From an uncultured Collinsella sp. (GTDB lineage Bacteria > Actinomycetota > Coriobacteriia > Coriobacteriales > Coriobacteriaceae), in contig CABTZA010000111.1 in the NCBI GenBank assembly GCA_902489225.1, positions 1 to 6,037 on the forward strand: 6,037 nucleotides of DNA, written 5' to 3'. Below are positions 1 through 6,037 of the stretch, in pieces. Every line of letters starts with the position of its first letter. Position 1 is the first letter of the stretch. The translations under genes and the position numbers were made by a program. The notes beneath the pieces were generated by a model. That model saw only the letters and a list, made by a program, of their open reading frames with translations, did not search any database and was not told the origin of the DNA.

Positions 1-14
1 CCGCGCCGTACCAG

Positions 15-2399
15 CTACAGCGTCATGTTTGGATCGGCGTCGACGTCGAACGGTGAGATTTCACCTCGGTCGAATTTACGGCGGGCGACCTCCGCGATCA
101 TGGCGGCGTTATCGGTGCAGGCAGACAAGGGCGGCACCGTCACGCGGATCCCCTGACGACCGAGCTTCTTGATCATCATCTCGCGCAGATGCGGATTAGC
201 CGAGACACCGCCGCCGATGCAATACTCCTTGCATCCGGTGGCATGCAGCGCGTTCTTGGCCTTCTTGTACTGCACGTCAAAGACTGCCGCCTCGAATGAA
301 GCCGCCAGGTCGGGCAGATGGATCGTTCGGCCGGCTTTGGTCTCCTGCTCGATGTAGAGCGTCACAGCGGTTTTAAGACCCGAAAGCGAGAAACGATAAT
401 CTCCCCTGCTGTTAAGCGCGCGAGGAAAATCGATCGCGCGGGGATTGCCCGTCTCGGCCAGCTTGGAGATGATGGGGCCACCGGGATAGCCCAGACCCAA
501 CGCCTTGGCTACCTTGTCGAAGGCCTCGCCCACAGCATCGTCGAGTGTCTCACCAAGTACCTCGTAGTCGCCCCATGCCTTCACGTGCACGAGCATGGTG
601 TGCCCGCCCGAGACAAGCGTGAAGATGAACGGCGGCTTGAGGTCGGGCTGTGCCAGCAAGTTGGCAAACAGGTGCCCCTCCAGATGGTTGACGCATACGA
701 GCGGCTTACCGGCAGCGTAGGCAAAGCCTTTGGCAAAGGCAACGCCCACCACGAGGGCGCCCACCAGGCCCGGACCCTGTGTCACGCCCACGGCGGCAAG
801 CTCGCTGGGAGCAATGGCTCCACCCTCAAGACCAAGCGATGCTGCGGCATCCTCGAGCGCCGCATCCACGACACTCACAATCACCTCAACGTGTTTGCGC
901 GAGGCGATCTCGGGCACCACGCCGCCAAAGCGGGCATGAAAATCAATCTGTGTCGACACCTGGTTGGCCAGCATATTGCCATCCGCATCGATAATCGCCA
1001 CGGCCGTCTCGTCGCAGGAACTCTCGATAGCGAGCACCAGGCGGCGGCGCTCAATTTCGGCGCGCTCCCCCTCGGAGCGCCCAGGCGCAGGCAGCGGCCA
1101 TACGCGTTGCTCGGCTGCCGTCGGCTCGGGCGAGGCGTTATCGACCGGAAGTACGAGGGGAAGTGGGGCCGTCATGACGATGGCGTCTTTGCCGACACCG
1201 TAGTAGCCACGACGACGACCCACCTCGGTAAAGCCCAGAGCGGCATAGAGCGCAATCGCGCCCTCGTTGCCGTCCTCGACCTCGAGCGAAGCCGTGGTGC
1301 AGCCGAGCATCTGGGCATCATAGCTCACATGCGACAGCAGCTTGCGGGCAATGCCCTCACGGCGATGTGCCGAGTCGACGGCGACATCCAGAATCTGCAC
1401 ATCACCGTCCACGACCATACCGCCGGCAAGGCCCAGCAGCTTGCCGTCGTCGTGTGCCACCCACCAACTACGCGGCGCAGCGACGTCCTCGCCCAGTTCG
1501 GACAGGAACATGCCCGGCGTCCACGCCTCGTGTCCGGCACCTTCAAAGCAGGCAGCCTCTAGCGCGCTCGCGCCCTCGGCATCCGCCGCGCCCATGGGAC
1601 GGAACTGCAGATGACGACCGGCGAGCTCATCGGCAACGCCCGTAATTTCGCTCTGCGCACTCTCGGCAAGACCAAGACGCTTGCGCTCGTTTTCCTCGGC
1701 ATCCGAAAGGCGCGTGTAAATCGGCAGGACGCGAGCCGGATCGCCGTCACCCGCAGCGTGCGCGAGCAGCAAGCCCTCGCCCGAAGGCCACCACAGGTCG
1801 CGCTCCACGCAGCGGGCGGTCTCGTCCTCACCCAGCAGCTTGCCATAGCGCACGAGACCGTCACCGGTCAGCTGAACCTGGTCCCAGTCCGCTGCTCGGC
1901 GCCACTCATCGAGCGCCACGGCGGCCTTGACCACGTGTTCGCGCTCAAATTGACGCTCGGGACCCTCATCGCCCAGCATATATAGTGCCGGATATACCTC
2001 ACCGCGCATGGCATCGGCCAAGATACCAAGCTTGCCGCGCACGCCAGCCTTCCACGCCGTCCAAGCGCAAGCGTCGAGCGTCGACACGCCCAGCAGCGGA
2101 ACATTGGCACCGCGCGCGAGGCCCTTGGCAGTGGAGATGCCGATGCGCACACCCGTAAACGACCCCGGGCCGCGGCCGACCACGTAGCAACCAACATCGC
2201 TGCGATCCAGACCGACTTGAGCCAGCACGCCATCAACGGTATTCACGAGCTCAACGTTGGCGTGACGGCGACACATGTGGTCGCCACTCACGAGCTTCGT
2301 CTCGCCCGTCTGCCCATCAATCCAGCTTGCCGCGCAGGCAAGCATGTCGGTCGAGGTATCGAGCGCCACCACCAGCGCGTTGTCGTTATGCAAGCTCAT
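15..2399 (-). CDS. tsaD: TsaB-RimI-TsaD triple fusion: t6A37 tRNA modification subunits plus protein N-acetyltransferase
   Basis: This 794-residue protein carries three complete enzymes in a row (numbering from the ATG at 2399). Residues ~7-240 are TsaB, the scaffold that pairs with TsaD: DTST at 14-17, GRGPGSFTGVRIG at 75-87 and a typical TsaB ending around 225-240. Residues ~262-411 are a RimI-type GNAT acetyltransferase: acetyl-CoA loop RREGIA at 346-351, then LEVEDGN and a GYY...DAIVM ending. A Pro/Ala/Glu-rich linker spans ~412-452. Residues ~453-794 are full-length TsaD, which transfers threonylcarbamoyl to A37 of ANN-decoding tRNAs: ESSCDET at 459-465, metal-binding H572 and H576 in NHLEGH, SGGHT at 597-601, GGGVSAN at 729-735 and metal ligand D763 in TDNAAM. 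All key residues look intact. The ATG at 2399 overlaps the tsaE stop by 14 nt and has a weak AAGG upstream; an in-frame TTG at 2417 would add six residues but lacks a well-placed ribosome binding site. Function is very likely; whether the chain stays intact in the cell is unknown. Confidence 0.95.
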   Translation of the reverse strand: MSLHNDNALVVALDTSTDMLACAASWIDGQTGETKLVSGDHMCRRHANVELVNTVDGVLAQVGLDRSDVGCYVVGRGPGSFTGVRIGISTAKGLARGANVPLLGVSTLDACAWTAWKAGVRGKLGILADAMRGEVYPALYMLGDEGPERQFEREHVVKAAVALDEWRRAADWDQVQLTGDGLVRYGKLLGEDETARCVERDLWWPSGEGLLLAHAAGDGDPARVLPIYTRLSDAEENERKRLGLAESAQSEITGVADELAGRHLQFRPMGAADAEGASALEAACFEGAGHEAWTPGMFLSELGEDVAAPRSWWVAHDDGKLLGLAGGMVVDGDVQILDVAVDSAHRREGIARKLLSHVSYDAQMLGCTTASLEVEDGNEGAIALYAALGFTEVGRRRGYYGVGKDAIVMTAPLPLVLPVDNASPEPTAAEQRVWPLPAPGRSEGERAEIERRRLVLAIESSCDETAVAIIDADGNMLANQVSTQIDFHARFGGVVPEIASRKHVEVIVSVVDAALEDAAASLGLEGGAIAPSELAAVGVTQGPGLVGALVVGVAFAKGFAYAAGKPLVCVNHLEGHLFANLLAQPDLKPPFIFTLVSGGHTMLVHVKAWGDYEVLGETLDDAVGEAFDKVAKALGLGYPGGPIISKLAETGNPRAIDFPRALNSRGDYRFSLSGLKTAVTLYIEQETKAGRTIHLPDLAASFEAAVFDVQYKKAKNALHATGCKEYCIGGGVSANPHLREMMIKKLGRQGIRVTVPPLSACTDNAAMIAEVARRKFDRGEISPFDVDADPNMTL

Positions 2400-2892
2400 C
2401 TTGTACAGCCTTATCAATCAAATGGGAAAGCTCCATTGCGCGGTCACCGTGCGCCTCGAGCGTTATCGTTCGCACATCACTGTCGCCCTCATCACGCTTG
2501 AGCGTCACCGAAAGATACTCATCCGTCAGCTCGTCTTGGAATTGTTCGCCCCATTCCAGCAGGCAAGCACCCTCATAGCCCAGCACATCGAAAATGCCCG
2601 TATCCTCGAGCTCGTAGGCATGCTCCAGACGGTATAGATCAAAGTGAAACAGCGGAATACGGCCTTGATCATGAACGGCCATGAGCGCAAACGTAGGGCT
2701 CGTAACCATATGCTCATCGCCCAGCCCGCGCGAGACGCCCTTGGTAAAGTGAGTTTTGCCCACCCCCAGGCCACCGGTCAGGATGAGCACATCGCCGTCC
2801 TCAAGGCACGGTGCAATTAGCTCGCCAAAGTACTCCGTATCGGCAGCGCAAGTCGTTTTGTAAGTACCTACCCCCAGGCGCTCCAGGGACAT
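2386..2892 (-). CDS. tsaE: tRNA t6A biosynthesis ATPase TsaE
   Basis: TsaE is the small P-loop ATPase that binds the TsaB-TsaD dimer and drives its turnover during t6A37 synthesis in the cytoplasm. The 168-residue product is close to the family norm of about 150-160. Visible motifs are a Walker A loop GGLGVGKTHF near residue 40, the VTSPTF switch-like segment, HFDLYRL and LLEWGEQ, the TsaE counterpart of the usual EWPE. The loop differs slightly from the common GDLGAGKTT form (D to G, A to V, final T to H), but the phosphate-binding GKT remains. The ATG at 2892 has a strong AAGGAG five bases upstream. The gene follows the uracil-DNA glycosylase gene after 12 nt, and its stop codon lies inside the start of the TsaB-RimI-TsaD gene, so translation of the two is probably coupled, which would help match partner amounts. 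Confidence 0.95.
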   Translation of the reverse strand: MSLERLGVGTYKTTCAADTEYFGELIAPCLEDGDVLILTGGLGVGKTHFTKGVSRGLGDEHMVTSPTFALMAVHDQGRIPLFHFDLYRLEHAYELEDTGIFDVLGYEGACLLEWGEQFQDELTDEYLSVTLKRDEGDSDVRTITLEAHGDRAMELSHLIDKAVQDELA

Positions 2893-2897
2893 ATATG

Positions 2898-2903
2898 CTC
2901 CTT
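2898..2903 (-). promoter_or_regulatory. Ribosome binding site of tsaE
   Basis: AAGGAG on the minus strand, five bases before the ATG at 2892 and directly after the stop of the upstream glycosylase gene. It is the best Shine-Dalgarno match among the junctions here and fixes the tsaE start. Confidence 0.85.
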
Positions 2904-2904
2904 A

Positions 2905-3525
2905 TTATTCCGAGGCGTCCTCTGGTGCGGGATGTCGCTCCAGATAGTCGCCCAGCATCTTAAAGTCTTCCTCCAGCAGTTCCTGCCACGCCGGATTGCG
3001 TAGCGCTGCTGCCGGATGGAACGTGGGCATTACTACAAAATGCCCCATCTGGTGGAACCTGCCGCGCAGCTTAGTAATGCCAATCTCGGTCTTAAGCACA
3101 AAGTGCGTCGCGGGGTTGCCGAGCGTCACGATAATATCGGGCCAGATGCTTCGAATCTGCTCACGCAAAAACGGCGAGCAAGCCAGCACTTCCTCGGGAC
3201 GTGGATTGCGGTTTCCCGGCGGGCGGCACTTAAGCACGTTGGCAATGTAGACGTCTTCGCGTTTGAGCCCCGCCAGCGACAAAATGCCGTTGAGGTCCTC
3301 GCCTGCCGCCCCCACAAAGGGCTCGCCCTGCAAATCCTCATTGCGGCCCGGCGCCTCGCCAATAAACATCACACGAGCGCGGGGGTTTCCCACGCCAAAC
3401 ACGATATTGTGACGCGACTGGTAGAGCTGGCAGAGGTGACAATCGCCCAGAACGGCCTCAATTTCCTCGAGTGCGACCTCACGTGGTGCCTGATGGGTAT
3501 GGCCGGGGATGTGCATGACGCCCAT
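2905..3525 (-). CDS. Family 4 (4Fe-4S) uracil-DNA glycosylase
   Basis: The predicted enzyme cuts uracil out of DNA, where it arises by cytosine deamination or dUTP misincorporation, as the first step of base excision repair. Four cysteines are placed as in family 4 enzymes: C29 and C32 (CHLC), then C100 (KCRPPGNRNP) and C116, 15 residues further on; they should bind a 4Fe-4S cluster. The catalytic-site motif GEAPG is at 56-60, followed by ED.QG.PFVG, and the second motif PTFHPAAALRNP has H170. GEAPG with this cysteine pattern favours family 4 over family 5, whose first motif is usually GLAPG-like. The length of 206 residues fits the family. The ATG at 3525 has AGGAG five bases upstream; an in-frame ATG three codons later is less well placed. 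It lies 8 nt after alr and 12 nt before tsaE, so it is probably co-transcribed with both. Exact substrate range (U opposite G or A, single strand) cannot be read from the sequence. Confidence 0.92.
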   Translation of the reverse strand: MGVMHIPGHTHQAPREVALEEIEAVLGDCHLCQLYQSRHNIVFGVGNPRARVMFIGEAPGRNEDLQGEPFVGAAGEDLNGILSLAGLKREDVYIANVLKCRPPGNRNPRPEEVLACSPFLREQIRSIWPDIIVTLGNPATHFVLKTEIGITKLRGRFHQMGHFVVMPTFHPAAALRNPAWQELLEEDFKMLGDYLERHPAPEDASE

Positions 3526-3530
3526 AGCGG

Positions 3531-3535
3531 CTCCT
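3531..3535 (-). promoter_or_regulatory. Ribosome binding site of the uracil-DNA glycosylase gene
   Basis: AGGAG on the minus strand, five bases before the ATG at 3525. It overlaps the TAG stop codon of alr (3534-3536), so ribosomes ending on alr sit on this site; this supports coupled translation and the chosen start. Confidence 0.8.
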
Positions 3536-4679
3536 ACACGTAGACCTTGTCGAGACGCATGCCAAAGCCGCAGGCGACCTCGTAGTTAATCGTTCCGCGC
3601 AGTCGGGCCATCTCGTCCATAGTGATCTCGGCATCGCCATCGCGGCCGACAATAATCATCTCGTCACCATACTCGGCCTCGGGAATCTCGTGTGCCGGGT
3701 TGGACTGAATGGCGACCATAAACTGGTCCATGCAGATATTGCCAACCTGATGCACGCGCTCGCCGCGATACAGCACATCCATACGATTGGAAAGCGTACG
3801 CGATAGGCCATCGGCATAACCGATCGGCAGCGTGCAGATCTGAACGCGCGTACGCGGTACGCGGTAGGTAAAACCGTAGCCCACGCCCTCACCCATCGCA
3901 GGGTGTGCCACGCGCGTCACACGCGCATGGACGCTCATAACGGGATCAAGCTGCATCACGCGGCCACTCAGCTCGCACGGCTGCATTCCATACAAGCCAA
4001 CGCCGGCGCGAATCATATCAAAATGCATCGAAGGGTCGAGCATCGAGGACGGCGTGTTGGCGCAGTGCACGATACCGCACTCAAAGCCCGCATCCTTAAT
4101 GGCCTGAACGGCCTCGGTAAAGCGCTGACACTGCAGTTTGTAGTCCCAGCCCGAAGGTTCATCGGCCGTGGCGAAGTGCGTAAATACGCCGTCGCACTGA
4201 ATACCGCGATGGAAATTTATACCGCGGACAAAGTCGAGCACCTGCGTGTAGTGAACGCCGATACGATTCATGCCCGTCTCGATGGCGAGATGATACTTGC
4301 CCACTTTGCCCGCCGCGACGGCACATTCGCCATACGCAAGAGCAAAGTCAGACGTATAGACCGAGGGCATGATATCAAACTCGAGCAACGTCGGAATGGC
4401 CTCGATAGGCGGCTCGCTTAGGATGAGGATGGGTTTCGTAATCCCGCCCTGTCGGAGCTCAACGCCCTCGTTAACCGTCGCCACGGCAAACATGTCGGCA
4501 CCGGCCGAATACATGATCTTGGCGCACTCAACAGCTCCATGGCCATAAGCATCGGCCTTGACCACGCAGCACAGGCGCTGACGTGGATTCAGCAAGTTCT
4601 TGTAGGCCCTCGTGTTACGACGGAGCGCCCCACGGTCGATCTCGACCCAGGACCAGCGCGTCAAATCGGCTTTATTCAT
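3534..4679 (-). CDS. alr: Alanine racemase
   Basis: This PLP enzyme interconverts L- and D-alanine, providing D-alanine for peptidoglycan precursors in the cytoplasm. The 381-residue product is full length for the family. The N-terminal TIM-barrel part carries the PLP lysine K41 in VVKADAYGHG and the TGMNRIG motif at 135-141. The C-terminal beta domain carries the second catalytic base Y268 in GVGYG, then PIGYADG at 285-291 and GNICMDQ at 313-319, whose MD segment lines the active-site entrance in known racemases. All these residues are present, so the enzyme should be active. The ATG at 4679 follows the stop of the upstream nnr gene after only 2 nt and has no strong Shine-Dalgarno sequence, so it probably depends on translational coupling to nnr. 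The extra gene between alr and tsaE, compared with the usual actinobacterial order, is the glycosylase. Confidence 0.96.
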   Translation of the reverse strand: MNKADLTRWSWVEIDRGALRRNTRAYKNLLNPRQRLCCVVKADAYGHGAVECAKIMYSAGADMFAVATVNEGVELRQGGITKPILILSEPPIEAIPTLLEFDIMPSVYTSDFALAYGECAVAAGKVGKYHLAIETGMNRIGVHYTQVLDFVRGINFHRGIQCDGVFTHFATADEPSGWDYKLQCQRFTEAVQAIKDAGFECGIVHCANTPSSMLDPSMHFDMIRAGVGLYGMQPCELSGRVMQLDPVMSVHARVTRVAHPAMGEGVGYGFTYRVPRTRVQICTLPIGYADGLSRTLSNRMDVLYRGERVHQVGNICMDQFMVAIQSNPAHEIPEAEYGDEMIIVGRDGDAEITMDEMARLRGTINYEVACGFGMRLDKVYV

Positions 4680-4681
4680 GA

Positions 4682-6037
4682 TTAGTCATCCGACCCTTCG
4701 TCCATGATTCCCAGATCTTCGAGCGCATCCTTTGCCGCCAGCTCCATGGCAGGACCGATCAAGTCGATAAGATCGGTCGCGATAACGCTCTTCTCACCAT
4801 ACTCCGTCGCCGCGGCAAAACCGGCGTAGCTGTGAAGTGCGACGGCGTACGAATACAGCAACTCCCAACGATCCATCTCGTCGCGCATGGTGGCAAGCGT
4901 GCCGGCCAAAATACCCGCGAGAACATCACCCGAACCGGCAGTTGCTAGAGAAGCCGGACCCGAGAGCGGCAGCAACACACGCTCAACGCCACAGATAGCC
5001 GTCGTCGGCCCCTTGGCAATGACCACCAGATTGTCGGAGCCTGCAGCCCAGACAACCTTCTGCGCGGCCGCAATCGCGGTACCAAGGTCGTTCACCTCGT
5101 CACCGGCAACCAGACGCGAAAGCTCACGATAGTGCGGCGTCATAACCAACGGCTGCTCGCGACGATACATCTCGGGATTACTATCAATACCGTCAATGGC
5201 AATCTTAGCAAGGCAGTTGAGTGCATCGGCGTCCAAAATAAGCGGCACATCAAGCTCGAGCAAGCCCGAAACCACCTGCATAGCGCCGGCAGATGTCGTC
5301 ATACCGGGACCGCACAGTACGCAGCCGTACTTCTTTGCAATCTCGCACACCGTCATGCGCGCAGCGGCGCCAAAGGAGCCGCGGGAATCAGACGGAATAG
5401 CAAAGACGGGAATCGAAGGAAGTGCCATGCGAATAAGATTGGCGCAGGCGTCAGGAGCCGCGACTGCCACGTAACCAGCACCCGCGCGAGCTGCAGACTT
5501 GGCCGCCATAATGGCAGCACCAGGATATTGCGCAGATCCGGCGACAATAAGCACAGAGCCACGGGAATACTTATCGATATTCGTAGGTAGTGGAGCAAAG
5601 TAATCAACTAAGTCACCGGGCTCGACAATCTCGGCGGCGTGGTCGACATCATCGATGACCTCGTCAAGACGGTCGTAAAGATTGCCGCAGATCAAATCGC
5701 CAGCATACTCAGGGCCATCGGCGCTATACAAACCAATCTTGGGCGCAATCATCGTCACCGTATGCTCGGCACGAATGCAGTCGTCATCAACAACGCCCGT
5801 CTCGGCATTCAGGCCCGAGGGGACATCAATGGATACGACACAGTCGGCGCATTCATTGACCGTAGGAATCCAGATGGAGAACGGCGCACGCAGATTCCCG
5901 TGAAAACCGGTACCAAAAATGGCATCGACAACAACATCGGCCTTATCGATCAAAACCTCGAGTTCATCACGCGAGGGGCCGACGCAAACGTGCACATCGC
6001 GGCCGGCAGTACGACGAGCAACATGACGTGCCAGAGC
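4682..6037 (-). CDS. nnr: Bifunctional NAD(P)HX epimerase / ADP-dependent NAD(P)HX dehydratase (NnrE-NnrD), 5' end cut by window
   Basis: This enzyme repairs hydrated NADH and NADPH: the NnrE part epimerises R- and S-NAD(P)HX, and the NnrD part dehydrates S-NAD(P)HX with ADP. The frame stays open to the last base of the window, so the 451 visible residues lack the true N-terminus, where the nucleotide-binding NNGGDG loop of NnrE is expected. A GTG at 5995 is in frame but lies inside the conserved NnrE domain and is not the real start. Visible NnrE motifs are VVDAIFGTGFHG and SIDVPSGLNAETG. The NnrD half is complete: KYSRGSVLIVAGS, a CGPGM segment, LILDADALN, MTPHYRELSRL, VVIAKGP and ATAGSGDVLAG, whose Asp is the catalytic residue of ribokinase-like folds. 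The usual TPHPGE is TPHYRE here. The product ends in an acidic tail. It is the first gene seen of the run and is followed by alr after 2 nt. Confidence 0.95.
   Translation of the reverse strand, partial: ALARHVARRTAGRDVHVCVGPSRDELEVLIDKADVVVDAIFGTGFHGNLRAPFSIWIPTVNECADCVVSIDVPSGLNAETGVVDDDCIRAEHTVTMIAPKIGLYSADGPEYAGDLICGNLYDRLDEVIDDVDHAAEIVEPGDLVDYFAPLPTNIDKYSRGSVLIVAGSAQYPGAAIMAAKSAARAGAGYVAVAAPDACANLIRMALPSIPVFAIPSDSRGSFGAAARMTVCEIAKKYGCVLCGPGMTTSAGAMQVVSGLLELDVPLILDADALNCLAKIAIDGIDSNPEMYRREQPLVMTPHYRELSRLVAGDEVNDLGTAIAAAQKVVWAAGSDNLVVIAKGPTTAICGVERVLLPLSGPASLATAGSGDVLAGILAGTLATMRDEMDRWELLYSYAVALHSYAGFAAATEYGEKSVIATDLIDLIGPAMELAAKDALEDLGIMDEGSDD

Noticed and set aside
1..14. Sequence downstream of the fusion gene stop
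   Set aside because: Fourteen bases are too few to identify a terminator or a following gene.
318..1562. A 414-codon open frame on the plus strand opposite the RimI and TsaD parts
   Set aside because: It lies fully antisense to a protein with clear conserved motifs, has no recognisable domain, and long antisense open frames are expected opposite GC-rich coding sequence.
1559..2236. Two minus-strand open frames (1559-1864 and 1868-2236) in a second frame of the TsaB region
   Set aside because: Both overlap the intact TsaB frame out of phase and show Arg/Ala/Ser-rich shadow composition.
3851..3866. Short tandem repeat, TACGCGG twice
   Set aside because: Only two 7-base copies, inside conserved alr coding sequence (around TYRVPRTR); chance repetition is enough.
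3903..4421. A 172-codon plus-strand open frame inside alr
   Set aside because: Antisense shadow of a well-conserved alanine racemase; no family resemblance.
5132..5590. A 152-codon plus-strand open frame inside nnr
   Set aside because: Antisense to the conserved NnrD domain, low-complexity basic composition, no recognisable family.
5993..5995. GTG as a possible start of the nnr gene
   Set aside because: The frame continues open upstream to the window edge and the upstream residues look like continued NnrE sequence, so the true start is outside the window.

Overview
The window is a dense single-strand gene block. All five genes read on the minus strand, from the right edge to the left edge, with junctions of +2, +8, +12 and -14 nt. 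In transcription order they are: a bifunctional NAD(P)HX repair enzyme (NnrE-NnrD, N-terminus cut by the right edge), alanine racemase (alr), a family 4 iron-sulfur uracil-DNA glycosylase, TsaE, and a very long protein in which TsaB, RimI and TsaD are fused head to tail. Almost every base is coding. I see no RNA genes, mobile elements, CRISPR arrays, promoters or terminators, and the likely promoter lies beyond the right edge.

The sequence is fairly GC-rich. The order nnr - alr - (extra gene) - tsaE - tsaB - rimI - tsaD matches a well-known arrangement in Actinobacteria (in Mycobacterium tuberculosis, alr, tsaE, tsaB, rimI and tsaD are consecutive separate genes). Joining the last three genes into one polypeptide of about 794 residues, in a GC-rich background, points to the class Coriobacteriia, with Collinsella or a relative as my best guess. 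That placement is inference from memory of the group, not a database result.

The left part (15-2892) supplies three of the four bacterial proteins that make N6-threonylcarbamoyladenosine (t6A) at tRNA position 37: TsaB, TsaD and the ATPase TsaE. TsaC/Sua5, which makes the threonylcarbamoyl-AMP intermediate, is not in the window. RimI, a protein N-terminal acetyltransferase classically acting on ribosomal protein S18, sits in the middle of the fusion. The middle and right parts hold a DNA repair gene (uracil removal), the PLP enzyme that makes D-alanine for peptidoglycan, and a metabolite repair enzyme. The shared theme is housekeeping: translation fidelity, wall precursor supply and damage repair, probably transcribed together. 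The feature most worth a second look is the TsaB-RimI-TsaD triple fusion.
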